Shown here piece by piece: positions 1 through 6,200 of a stretch of DNA of 10,161 nucleotides (the first letter of the stretch is position 1; every line of letters starts with the position of its first letter). Position numbers and translations under genes: made by a program. The notes below the pieces were generated by a model that did not search any database, was not told the DNA's origin, and saw only the letters and a list, made by a program, of their open reading frames with translations. This DNA comes from Pseudomonadota bacterium (GTDB taxonomy: Bacteria; Pseudomonadota; Alphaproteobacteria; Acetobacterales; Acetobacteraceae): the NCBI GenBank assembly GCA_023424475.1, contig JAFADX010000159.1:1-10161 (forward strand), read 5' to 3'.

Positions 1-483
1 GACCACGGCGGCGATGCGCACCGCAGCCTGGACGGCTTCCTTGGAGAGGCCGCCATGCAGCACGACCTTCTCATGCGCTTCCATGCACATGCCGCAGCCG
101 TTGATGGCGGAGACCGCGAGCGACCAGAGCTCGAAGTCGACCTTCTCCACGCCCGGCCGCGCCATGACGTTCATGCGCAGCTTCGCCGGCAGGCTGGCGT
201 AGTCGCCGCCGACCAGGTGGGTGAAGCGGTAGTAGACGTTGTTCATGCCCATGATGGCCGCCGCGGCCTTGGCGGCGGCGAGCGCCTCCGGCGAGAGCTT
301 CGGGCCGAATTCGGCGAGGAGGGCGCGCGTCACCTCGGCATTGCGCGCGGCAATGGCGCTGGCGACGAAGGTGCCGGCGAGCTGCTGCTGGGACAGCGCC
401 GGCTCGTTCGCCAGCGAGCCGAGGTTCAGCTTCAGGTCCTTGGCGTGTTCCGGCAGGCGGGCACGCAGGGCTTCGAGGGACAT
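1..483 (-). CDS. ahpD: Alkyl hydroperoxide reductase AhpD (carboxymuconolactone decarboxylase fold), C-terminus cut by window edge
   Basis: AhpD is a small thiol oxidoreductase that passes electrons from lipoylated dehydrogenase subunits to the peroxiredoxin AhpC (known for the family). The visible 161 residues align without gaps, from memory, to the Mycobacterium tuberculosis protein of 177 residues, so about 15 residues are missing off the left edge. The redox pair is C130 and C133 in GCGMC, with H137 and E118 also at the mycobacterial positions. The mycobacterial His132 is Met here. Two ATGs lie in tandem (486-484 and 483-481). I chose the second because it gives exact family numbering and sits 5 bases after a GGAGG, whereas the first is only 2 bases away. 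The gene follows ahpC on the same strand after 145 bases and is probably co-transcribed with it. No other identity seems plausible. Confidence 0.95.
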   Translation of the reverse strand, partial: MSLEALRARLPEHAKDLKLNLGSLANEPALSQQQLAGTFVASAIAARNAEVTRALLAEFGPKLSPEALAAAKAAAAIMGMNNVYYRFTHLVGGDYASLPAKLRMNVMARPGVEKVDFELWSLAVSAINGCGMCMEAHEKVVLHGGLSKEAVQAAVRIAAVV

Positions 484-488
484 CATGG

Positions 489-493
489 CCTCC
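489..493 (-). promoter_or_regulatory. Ribosome binding site of ahpD, decides the start
   Basis: GGAGG on the minus strand. It lies 2 bases before the first and 5 bases before the second of two tandem ATG codons, favouring the second. The site is the 3' half of CCTCC-AC-GGAGG, an inverted repeat on the minus strand. Its 2-base spacer is too short for a stable local hairpin, so I attach no regulatory meaning to it. Confidence 0.7.
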
Positions 494-550
494 GTGGAGG
501 AGCGACACGTCCCGCATGCCCGAGAAGGGCGCGCGGGACCGGGGGGTCTA

Positions 551-571
551 CGGGGGGGCTGCCTGCCCCCG
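551..571. repeat. Short GC-rich inverted repeat between ahpC and ahpD
   Basis: CGGGGG (551-556) pairs with CCCCCG (566-571) around a 9-base spacer. It adjoins the much longer inverted repeat at 573-618, and a smaller GACC/GGTC pair lies at 537-548. Together they make the whole ahpC-ahpD spacer rich in structure. It could be part of a transcript-processing or attenuation structure, or a chance product of G-runs in a GC-rich genome. Confidence 0.4.
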
Positions 572-572
572 T

Positions 573-618
573 TCGCGCATGCAAGCAGGGTTGGTGTGGC
601 GGCTGCTTGCGTGCGCGA
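573..618. repeat. Strong 16-bp inverted repeat in the ahpC-ahpD spacer
   Basis: Bases 573-588 and 603-618 are inverted copies with one mismatch (580 against 611) around a 14-base spacer. The inner eight pairs, GCAAGCAG with CTGCTTGC, are perfect. In the ahpC-ahpD transcript this is a long hairpin starting about 14 bases after the ahpC stop. No U-run follows on the minus strand, so it is not a classical intrinsic terminator. A 3' stabiliser of ahpC mRNA, a partial terminator giving more AhpC than AhpD, or a processing site are all possible. Confidence 0.65.
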
Positions 619-631
619 TCCAGAAGGCCGC

Positions 632-1207
632 TTACGCGGCCTTCTCGAACAATTCCTGCGCGTTCAGGACGTCCTTGCCCTTTTCCCAGTTGCAGGGGCA
701 GAGCTCGTCGGTCTGCAGCGCGTCGAGCACGCGGAGCACCTCCTGCGGGTTGCGCCCGACGTTCAGGCCGTTCACCGCCGCCCACTGGATGGTGCCGTCG
801 GGATCGACGATGAAGGTGGCGCGCAGCGCGACGCCCGCATCCTTGTCGAGAATCCCGAGCGCGGTGGAGAGCTCGCGCTTGATGTCGGCCAGCATCGGGA
901 TCGGCAGGTCGCGGATGTCGTCATTGTGCACACGCCAGTTCAGGTGGACGAACTCGCTGTCGGTGGAGACGCCGTAGAGGACCGCGTCGCGATCCGCGAA
1001 CTCGCCGGCGAGCTTGCCGAAGGCGGCGATCTCGGTCGGGCAGATGAAGGTGAAATCCTTCGGCCAGAAGAAGACGACCTTCCACTTGCCGGCATCGGAC
1101 CCGGAGGTGATCTCGGTGAAGGACCTGCCCGGGCCGCCGAGGCCCTCGGCACCGCCCTTCACGGCGGTCAGGGCGAAGGTGGGGAACTTGTCGCCGACGG
1201 TCAGCAT
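632..1207 (-). CDS. ahpC: Alkyl hydroperoxide reductase AhpC, 2-Cys peroxiredoxin of the mycobacterial three-cysteine type
   Basis: AhpC is a thiol peroxidase that reduces hydrogen peroxide, organic peroxides and peroxynitrite in the cytoplasm. The product is 191 residues. The peroxidatic site is PKDFTFIC, with P49, T53 and C56, plus the catalytic R129 in the RATFIVDP segment. The C-terminus holds DELCPCNW with C170 and C172, matching the resolving cysteines C174 and C176 of M. tuberculosis AhpC. This type is reduced by AhpD, which fits ahpD lying immediately downstream. The start ATG is preceded by AGGAG with 9 bases of spacing. The reading frame stays open far upstream, but the text there does not look like protein and overlaps mlaF on the same strand, so the longer frame is rejected. 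No oxyR-like regulator gene lies next to it. Confidence 0.96.
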   Translation of the reverse strand: MLTVGDKFPTFALTAVKGGAEGLGGPGRSFTEITSGSDAGKWKVVFFWPKDFTFICPTEIAAFGKLAGEFADRDAVLYGVSTDSEFVHLNWRVHNDDIRDLPIPMLADIKRELSTALGILDKDAGVALRATFIVDPDGTIQWAAVNGLNVGRNPQEVLRVLDALQTDELCPCNWEKGKDVLNAQELFEKAA

Positions 1208-1216
1208 GCGGTCACG

Positions 1217-1221
1217 CTCCT
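1217..1221 (-). promoter_or_regulatory. Ribosome binding site of ahpC, decides the start
   Basis: AGGAG on the minus strand, 9 bases before the ATG at 1207. It supports the 191-residue AhpC against the long upstream-extended open frame. Confidence 0.7.
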
Positions 1222-1229
1222 GAGGTTGG

Positions 1230-1245
1230 GAGGCCCGGAGGCCTC
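1230..1245 (-). promoter_or_regulatory. Small leader hairpin before the ahpC ribosome binding site
   Basis: GAGGCC and GGCCTC form a 6-bp stem with a 4-base loop, 8 bases upstream of the AGGAG. Next to it a CTTGTGC is repeated at 1245-1251 and 1259-1265 (14-bp period), with the palindrome TGCAGTGCA in between. If the transcript starts upstream of this, the hairpin would sit in the 5' leader. Its function is unknown. Confidence 0.35.
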
Positions 1246-1303
1246 TTGTGCAGTGCATCTTGTGCGCCGCAGCAAATGGCCTGACCCGCAGATTCTGTCC
1301 AAC

Positions 1304-1340
1304 CGATTTCTTCGAAGAAATCGATCGATGAAATCGATTT
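1304..1340. promoter_or_regulatory. AT-rich palindrome and GAAATCGAT repeat array, candidate operator upstream of ahpC
   Basis: Bases 1304-1323 are a perfect 20-bp palindrome with arms CGATTTCTTC and GAAGAAATCG. GAAATCGAT occurs at 1317-1325 and again 13 bases on at 1330-1338, and its inverted core CGATTTC lies at 1304-1310. Bases 1331-1340 are a second perfect palindrome, AAATCGATTT. The patch is far richer in A+T than its surroundings and lies about 100 bases upstream of the ahpC start and about 30 bases after the mlaF stop. This suggests a binding site for a dimeric regulator of ahpCD. It does not match the OxyR, LexA, Fur or Irr consensus as I know them. No U-run follows on the minus strand, so I do not call it a terminator of mlaF. 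Confidence 0.55.
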
Positions 1341-1371
1341 GATCGGACTGGCAGGGCGGGCGGGCGGTGCC

Positions 1372-2148
1372 TTACCGCCGCAGCTCCATCTGGATCGGCC
1401 CTTCCCGCTCCCCGCGGGCGAACTGGTCGACGATGGCGTTGCCGGTATGCCCGAGGCTCGCCGCGGGGCCGGTCCAGACGATCCTGCCCTTGTGCAGCAT
1501 GGCCGCGTCGTCGCCGATCCGCCGCGCGCTCGCCATGTCGTGGGTGATCGACACCGCCGTCGCGCCGAGGCGCTTCACCACGTCCACGATCAGCCCGTCG
1601 ATCACCGCGCCCATGATGGGGTCGAGGCCGGTCGTCGGCTCGTCGAGGAAGATGATGTCCGGCTGCGCGGCGATGGCGCGCGCGAGGCCCACGCGCTTCT
1701 GCATCCCGCCCGAGAGTTCCGCAGGGTAGAGGTCGCCCACCGAGGCGGCGAGGCCGACCTGCGCCAGCACCTCCGCCGCCTGGTCGCGGGCGGCGCCGCG
1801 GGCGATGCGCTTCTGCGCCAGCAGCTTGAAGCAGACATTCTCCCAGACCGGCAGGCTGTCGAAGAGCGCCCCGTTCTGGAACAGCATGCCGATGCGGTCG
1901 TTCAGCGCCTCGCGCTCGCGCCAGGACATCGCGAGCACGTCGCGCCCATCCACCTCGATCGTCCCGGCATCGGGCTGGATCAGGCCGAGGATGCACTTGA
2001 TCGTCACCGACTTGCCCGAGCCCGACCCGCCCAGGATGACCATGCCGTGCCCCGCGCGGATGTCGAGGTCGACGCCATCCAGCACCTTCTTCTCGCCGAA
2101 GGCCTTGGCCAGCCCGCGCAGCCGGATCTTCGGGGTGTCGCCGCTCAT
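1372..2148 (-). CDS. mlaF: ABC transporter ATP-binding protein, MlaF/Ttg2A type
   Basis: This is the ATPase of an Mla-type phospholipid transporter, which moves lipids between inner and outer membrane to keep outer-membrane asymmetry (known for the family). The product is 258 residues. It has Walker A GGSGSGKS at 40-47, the Q-loop in FQNGALF near residue 91, signature LSGGMQKR from 145, Walker B IIFLDEP at 165-171, a D-loop TGLDP and the switch histidine H203 in SITHD. The FQNGALFDSLPVWENV and LSGGMQKRVGLARA segments are characteristic of MlaF rather than generic importers. Its ATG overlaps the TGA of the upstream permease gene as ATGA, so translation is probably coupled. The longer open frame reaching 2271 is only a read-through into the permease region. 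No MCE-domain gene follows it. Confidence 0.93.
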   Translation of the reverse strand: MSGDTPKIRLRGLAKAFGEKKVLDGVDLDIRAGHGMVILGGSGSGKSVTIKCILGLIQPDAGTIEVDGRDVLAMSWREREALNDRIGMLFQNGALFDSLPVWENVCFKLLAQKRIARGAARDQAAEVLAQVGLAASVGDLYPAELSGGMQKRVGLARAIAAQPDIIFLDEPTTGLDPIMGAVIDGLIVDVVKRLGATAVSITHDMASARRIGDDAAMLHKGRIVWTGPAASLGHTGNAIVDQFARGEREGPIQMELRR

Positions 2149-2930
2149 CGCGCGAAGAACATCTCGGTCAGCACGTAGTCGAGCGCGAGGATCAGGATGG
2201 AGGAGGAGACCACCGCCGCGGTGGTCGCCGCGCCCACCCCCTGCGCGCCGCCCCGGCTGGTGTAGCCGCACCAGCAGCCCATCAGCGTGATGACGAAGCC
2301 GAACACCGCCGCCTTCACGAGGCCCGAGACGACGTCCATCGTCTGCAGGAAATCCATCGTGGACTTGAGGTAGCTCATCGAGCCGAAGCCGAGCTTGGTG
2401 GTCCCGATCAGCCAGCCGCCCATGACGCCGAGGATATCGGCGACCACCACGAGGAAGGGCAGCGCCATCACGCCGGCGAGCAGCCGCGGCGTGACGAGGT
2501 ACTTCATCGGGTTGGTGGACAGCGTCGTCAGCGCGTCGATCTGGTCGGTCACGCGCATGGTGCCGATCTCGGCGGCGAAGGCGGCGCCGATGCGCCCGGC
2601 CACCATCAGCGCGGCGATCACCGGGCCGAGTTCGCGCGTGACCGACAGCACGACGACATTCGCCACCGCGCCCTCGGCATTGAAGCGCGCGAAGCCGGTG
2701 TAGGACTGCAGCGCGAGCACCATGCCGGTGAAGATCGCGGTCAACGCCACCACCGGCAGGGAGAAATAGGCGATCTCGACCAGGTGGCGCAGGAACAGCC
2801 GGCCGAAGAAGGGCGGCCGCACCAGGTGCGACACGCCCTCCAGCGCGAAGAGCGCCACCATTCCCACCGTCCGGCAGGCCGAAAGGATGGCCCGGCCGAG
2901 CGCCGCGACGGGGTTCAGCACCAGGTCCAA
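2145..2930 (-). CDS. mlaE: ABC transporter permease, MlaE/Ttg2B (DUF140) type
   Basis: Inner-membrane permease partner of the MlaF-type ATPase that follows it. With the first possible start it has 261 residues. It shows the hallmarks of the MlaE family: an amphipathic N-terminal segment, several hydrophobic spans (about 55-75, 100-120, 150-175, 205-220 and 235-255), TRELGPV at 98-104 and the coupling motif EIGTMRVTDQIDAL at 121-134. The start is uncertain. The frame opens with TTG at 2930, but AGGGA (2936-2932) is only 1 base before that and 10 bases before an in-frame GTG at 2921, which would give a 258-residue protein starting LNPVAAL. No ATG lies near. The preceding alr stop is 4 bases away from the TTG start. 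The substrate is probably phospholipid, by family. Confidence 0.92.
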   Translation of the reverse strand: MDLVLNPVAALGRAILSACRTVGMVALFALEGVSHLVRPPFFGRLFLRHLVEIAYFSLPVVALTAIFTGMVLALQSYTGFARFNAEGAVANVVVLSVTRELGPVIAALMVAGRIGAAFAAEIGTMRVTDQIDALTTLSTNPMKYLVTPRLLAGVMALPFLVVVADILGVMGGWLIGTTKLGFGSMSYLKSTMDFLQTMDVVSGLVKAAVFGFVITLMGCWCGYTSRGGAQGVGAATTAAVVSSSILILALDYVLTEMFFAR

Positions 2931-2931
2931 G

Positions 2932-2936
2932 TCCCT
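2932..2936 (-). promoter_or_regulatory. Ribosome binding site candidate of mlaE, bears on the start choice
   Basis: AGGGA on the minus strand overlaps the TAG stop of alr. It is 1 base from the TTG at 2930 and 10 bases from the GTG at 2921, so spacing favours the GTG start. Initiation by coupling from alr could still use the TTG. Confidence 0.4.
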
Positions 2937-4026
2937 ACCCCCGGACGTAGTCGCGGGCGTAGCGCGCGCCGAGGGAGGTCAGCACCTCGTAGCCGATGGT
3001 GCCGGCCCGGGCGGCGACCTCGTCCGGGCTGCAGCCGGTGCCGCCGATCAGCGTCAGGCGGTCGCCGACGGCGATCTCCGGCAGGTCGGTCACGTCGAAG
3101 GTCGTCAGGTCCATGGACACCCGGCCGATGAGGGGGACCGCCCGGCCGCGGAAATCCGCCACCGCCCGGCCCGAGAGGCTCCTCAGGTAGCCATCCGCGT
3201 AGCCGACCGCAACCGTCGCGACCCGGCTCTGCCGTTCGGCGGTCCAGGCGGCGCCGTAGCCGACCGGGGCCCCGGCCGGGATCTCCCGCACCTGGAGCAC
3301 GGGCGCATCGAGGCGCACCACCTGGCGCATCGGGTTCGGCGCGCCGGGCGTCGGGTTGACGCCGTAGAGCGCGCAGCCCGGGCGGGAGAGGTCCGAGGCG
3401 AAGCCGGCGCCGAGGAACATGCCCGAGGAATTGGCGAAGCTCCGGCGCGCCGGCGGCAACCCCGCGCAGGCCGCGGCGAAGCGGTCGGCCTGGCGCGCGT
3501 TCAACGGATTGGCTGCCTCGTCCGCGCAGGCGAGGTGCGTCATCACATAGAGGATGTCGACCCCGGCCAGCAGGCCATGGTCCGCCGAGAGCCTGGCCAG
3601 TTCCGCGGCATCCAGCCCGAGCCGCGCCATGCCGGTATCGACATGCAGGATCGCCCGCCGCGCGACGCCCGCGGCCCGCCCGGCCGCACCATGGGCGGCC
3701 ACGTCGCCGAGCGCGTTCAGCACCGGCACGAGCGCGGCATCGCCGTCCTCCCCCGGCGCGAAGCCGCCGAGCACCGCGATCATCGGCCCGGGCCCGATCG
3801 CCGCGCGCAGGTCGATCCCCTCGCGCAGCTGGGCCACGAAGAAGTGGCGGCACCCCGCCGCGCGCAGCGTCCGCCCCACCTCGGCCGCGCCGAGCCCGTA
3901 GCCGTCCGCCTTCACCACGCCCGCCACCGCCCCCGGCGCGCCCCGGGCGGCAAGGTCCTTCCAGTTGGCGGCGACGGCCGCGAGATCGACGGTCAGGACG
4001 GCTTCGGTCGAGGCGACGCGCGGCAT
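2935..4026 (-). CDS. alr: Alanine racemase
   Basis: A pyridoxal-phosphate enzyme that interconverts L- and D-alanine for peptidoglycan synthesis in the cytoplasm. The product is 363 residues, usual for Alr. The N-terminal TIM barrel carries the PLP lysine K39 in VVKADGYGLG, the same number as in the Geobacillus enzyme. R135 in MARLGLD follows HVDTG and is the cofactor-ring arginine position. The second catalytic base is Y257 in PVGYGAAW. The C-terminal beta domain includes AVGYADGY and GRVSMDLTTFDVT, another family hallmark. The ATG shares one base with the TGA of the upstream acetyltransferase gene (TGATG), so the start is well supported. In many alphaproteobacteria alr follows dnaB, and here only the small acetyltransferase gene separates them. 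Whether it acts in wall synthesis or D-alanine catabolism cannot be told from sequence, but the setting suggests a housekeeping role. Confidence 0.96.
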   Translation of the reverse strand: MPRVASTEAVLTVDLAAVAANWKDLAARGAPGAVAGVVKADGYGLGAAEVGRTLRAAGCRHFFVAQLREGIDLRAAIGPGPMIAVLGGFAPGEDGDAALVPVLNALGDVAAHGAAGRAAGVARRAILHVDTGMARLGLDAAELARLSADHGLLAGVDILYVMTHLACADEAANPLNARQADRFAAACAGLPPARRSFANSSGMFLGAGFASDLSRPGCALYGVNPTPGAPNPMRQVVRLDAPVLQVREIPAGAPVGYGAAWTAERQSRVATVAVGYADGYLRSLSGRAVADFRGRAVPLIGRVSMDLTTFDVTDLPEIAVGDRLTLIGGTGCSPDEVAARAGTIGYEVLTSLGARYARDYVRG

Positions 4027-4490
4027 CAGAGGTCCTTGCGGTAGAGCAGGAAGCCGCCATGCGCGGCGACGCGGTCGTATAGCAGCCGGGCCTGCGCGTT
4101 GCTTTCGTGGGTGTGCCAATAGACGCGCTCCGCCCCCTGGGCCTTCGCCCGGGCATAGAGCGCCTCGATCAGCGCCCGCCCGACGCCACGCCCGCGGACG
4201 TCCGGCGCGGCGAAGAGGTCCTGCAGGTAGCAGGTGCAGCCCGCGAAGATGGTGTTGCGGTGGTAGATCAGGTGCGCGAGGCCGACGAGCCGACCCTCCG
4301 CCTCCGCCACCAGGCATTCCATCGGTTCGAGCGCCTGGAAGAAGCGCGACCAGGTCAGGCGGGTGATGGATTCCGCCGGCGCCGTCGCGCCTTCGCGCCC
4401 GTAGAAGGCGTTGTAGCCGAGCCAGAGCGGCAGCCAGGATTCGTAATCCTCCGGCCGCGCGAGGCGGACCGCGACGGCGCCCTCACTCAC
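4026..4490 (-). CDS. GNAT-family N-acetyltransferase, substrate unknown
   Basis: An acetyl-CoA dependent N-acyltransferase of 154 residues, the usual size of a single GNAT domain. Beta strand 4 (TCYLQDLFAAP) leads into the acetyl-CoA pyrophosphate loop VRGRGVGRAL at 98-107, the hallmark of motif A. The C-terminal part has VYWHTHESNAQARLLYDRVA, matching GNAT motif B with a conserved Asn (N131) and Tyr (Y138). The start is GTG at 4490, inside the end of dnaB, with an 8-base overlap. I see no strong ribosome binding site, so initiation is probably coupled to dnaB termination. Its stop overlaps the alr start. The substrate may be a small amine, amino acid or protein N-terminus. The neighbour alr does not show which, and RimI-type activity is neither indicated nor excluded. 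Confidence 0.88.
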   Translation of the reverse strand: MSEGAVAVRLARPEDYESWLPLWLGYNAFYGREGATAPAESITRLTWSRFFQALEPMECLVAEAEGRLVGLAHLIYHRNTIFAGCTCYLQDLFAAPDVRGRGVGRALIEALYARAKAQGAERVYWHTHESNAQARLLYDRVAAHGGFLLYRKDL

Positions 4491-5994
4491 GGAACGGCTC
4501 GTCGTGATGGGTGTCGAGGTCGCCGAAGCGGATGAACTCCGCCTCGAAGAACAGGCGGATGGTGCCGGTCGGGCCGTGGCGCTGCTTGGCGATGATGAGC
4601 TCCGCCTTGTTGTGCGCCATCTCCATGTCCTTCTGCCACTTCTCCGTCGCCTCGTGGAACTTCTCCGGATTGTCGAAGTTCAGCTCCTTCGGCTGGCGCT
4701 GCTGGAGGTAGTAGTCGTCGCGGTAGATGAACATGACCACGTCCGCGTCCTGTTCGATCGACCCGGATTCGCGCAGGTCGCTCAATTGCGGCCGCTTGTC
4801 CTCGCGCGATTCGACCTGGCGCGAGAGCTGCGACAGCGCGATCACCGGCACCGCCAGCTCCTTCGCGATCGCCTTCAGCCCTTGGGTGATCATGGAGATT
4901 TCCAGCACGCGGTTCTCCGGCCGCGTCCCCGCCGCCGGGCGCATGAGCTGGAGGTAGTCCACCACCACGAGGTCGAGCCCCTTGGTGCGCTTGAGCCGCC
5001 GGCAGCGCGTGCGCAGCGCGGAGATGGTGATGGCCGGCGTGTCGTCGATCCACAGCGGCAGCGAGGCGAGCTCGCGGCTGACCTCGACGAAGCGGTCGAA
5101 GTCGCGCTGGCTGATCTCGCCGCGCCGGATGCGGTCGCCGGAGATGCGCGCCTCCTCCGACAGCAGGCGCGTCGCGAGCTGGTCGGCGCTCATTTCCAGG
5201 GAGAAGATCGCGACGCCGCCATGCGGCACGGCATTGGGGTCGCGCTCCTGCGCCGCGCGCAGGATGGATTTCGCCGCGCCGAAGGCGATCTTGGTCGCGA
5301 GCCCGGACTTGCCCATGCCCGGACGCCCCGCGAGGATCAGCAGGTCGGACGGATGCAGGCCGCCCATCTTCGCATCGATGTCGCGCAGTCCCGTCGTCAG
5401 GCCGGACACGCCGCCCGGCGTGCTGAAGGCCTTCTCCGCATGGGTGACCGCGAGCGTCAGCGCGCGCTCGAAGGACACGAAGCCGCCGTCACCCGCGCCG
5501 CCTTCCTTCGAAAGGTCGAACAGCGCCTGCTCGGCCGATTCCAGCTGCGCCTTGGCGTCGAGCTCGGGCTCGGCGCCGAAGGCGCGGTTCACCACCACCT
5601 CGCCGAGGTCGATCAGCTGGCGCCGCAGGTAGGCGTCGTACACGACGCGGCCGTATTCGCCGGCATTGATGATGCCGACCATCGCCGAGAGCAGTTGCGC
5701 CAGATAGGCCGGGCCGCCCGCCTCATCCAGCACGCCCGAATGCTCGAACTCGGCGCGCAGCGTCACGACGTCCGCGAGCTGCCCCGCTTCGATGCGCCGC
5801 TGGACCGACTGGTAGATGCGGCCGTGGATCGGGTCGGCGAAATGCTCGGCGGCGAGGAACTCCGACACCCGTTCATAGGCCTTGTTGTTGGCCAAGAGGG
5901 CGCCGAGCAGCGCCTGCTCCGCCGCCAGGTTCGACGGCGGCAGGCGCTGCGAAAGGCCGAGCAGGCTGCCCCCCGCGGGATCGATCTCGTTCAT
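4483..5994 (-). CDS. dnaB: Replicative DNA helicase DnaB
   Basis: Hexameric ATP-driven helicase that unwinds DNA at the replication fork and contacts primase and the clamp loader. The product is 503 residues. The N-terminal helical domain spans about 18-120 (PPSNLAAEQALLGALL onward), followed by a linker and a RecA-like C-terminal domain from about 195. The latter has Walker A GRPGMGKS at 223-230, the catalytic glutamate E267 in SLEMS, Walker B LVVVDYLQL with D346, the sensor Q389 in ALSQLSRQVESR, and the distal KQRHGPTG at 470-477 holding the arginine-finger region. Residues about 430-463 form an insert that is longer than in E. coli but usual in alphaproteobacteria. There is no intein. It is the first gene of a five-gene minus-strand operon. 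The start ATG at 5994 has only a weak, distant GGGGGAG in front. Confidence 0.97.
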   Translation of the reverse strand: MNEIDPAGGSLLGLSQRLPPSNLAAEQALLGALLANNKAYERVSEFLAAEHFADPIHGRIYQSVQRRIEAGQLADVVTLRAEFEHSGVLDEAGGPAYLAQLLSAMVGIINAGEYGRVVYDAYLRRQLIDLGEVVVNRAFGAEPELDAKAQLESAEQALFDLSKEGGAGDGGFVSFERALTLAVTHAEKAFSTPGGVSGLTTGLRDIDAKMGGLHPSDLLILAGRPGMGKSGLATKIAFGAAKSILRAAQERDPNAVPHGGVAIFSLEMSADQLATRLLSEEARISGDRIRRGEISQRDFDRFVEVSRELASLPLWIDDTPAITISALRTRCRRLKRTKGLDLVVVDYLQLMRPAAGTRPENRVLEISMITQGLKAIAKELAVPVIALSQLSRQVESREDKRPQLSDLRESGSIEQDADVVMFIYRDDYYLQQRQPKELNFDNPEKFHEATEKWQKDMEMAHNKAELIIAKQRHGPTGTIRLFFEAEFIRFGDLDTHHDEPFRE

Positions 5995-6030
5995 GTGCGC
6001 ACTCTACTCCCCCGCGCCTGAGTCGCGCGC

Positions 6031-6048
6031 TGTGGATCAGGTGGAAAA
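6031..6048 (-). promoter_or_regulatory. Two adjacent near-consensus DnaA boxes upstream of dnaB
   Basis: On the minus strand the two 9-mers read TTTTCCACC (6048-6040) and TGATCCACA (6039-6031). The DnaA box consensus TTWTNCACA is missed at one position in each: the last base in the first and the second base in the second. They are directly abutting, in the same orientation, 37 to 54 bases before the dnaB start. DnaA control of dnaB would make sense, but each box is degenerate and chance is not excluded. Confidence 0.35.
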
Positions 6049-6060
6049 CGGGGGGAAGTC

Positions 6061-6079
6061 CGCCGCGCCCGACGCGGCG
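6061..6079. repeat. 7-bp inverted repeat in the dnaB/ABC operon intergenic region
   Basis: CGCCGCG (6061-6067) and CGCGGCG (6073-6079) with a 5-base loop. It lies between the putative promoter regions of the two divergent operons. Such a short GC hairpin is easily produced by base composition. Confidence 0.3.
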
Positions 6080-6106
6080 CCCCGCGGCGAACCGGCCAGA
6101 AATCCT

Positions 6107-6135
6107 TTGCCTGCCGCAACGAGGGTCGATTACGC
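6107..6135 (+). promoter_or_regulatory. Weak promoter candidate for the ABC importer operon
   Basis: TTGCCT and TTACGC are separated by 17 bases and lie about 65 bases before the start of the solute-binding protein gene. The local sequence is AT-richer than its surroundings (GATTACGCTTTTTC). The -10 match is poor, so this is only the best-looking pair in the interval. Confidence 0.25.
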
Positions 6136-6200
6136 TTTTTCATGGGCCGTATCCGGAGGAGCGGCGCCGCGATCTTTGGCAGCAAAGGGGGCTAGCGGAC

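Noticed and set aside
487..631. A small gene in the ahpC-ahpD spacer
   Set aside because: The frames crossing it have no ribosome binding site or protein character, and the interval is dominated by inverted repeats.
1304..1323. The palindrome as an intrinsic terminator of mlaF
   Set aside because: The stem is AT-rich and no U-run follows on the minus strand, so an operator reading fits better. Partial terminator activity cannot be excluded.
1208..1996. Upstream extension of the ahpC frame, or a fusion to the transporter region
   Set aside because: The extension is out of frame with mlaF, contains no protein-like sequence, and a good ribosome binding site stands just before the ATG at 1207.
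4504..6021. 505-codon open frame on the plus strand, antisense to dnaB
   Set aside because: It mirrors dnaB codon for codon, is rich in Arg, Ala and Leu as expected of an antisense frame in GC-rich DNA, and has no recognisable domain. DnaB on the other strand is unambiguous.
6142..6195. 17-codon open frame (MGRIRRSGAAIFGSKGG) ending 5 bases before the solute-binding protein start, a possible leader peptide
   Set aside because: It has no ribosome binding site in front, and its Gly/Arg/Ser content shows no regulatory codon run. It probably arises by chance across the leader.
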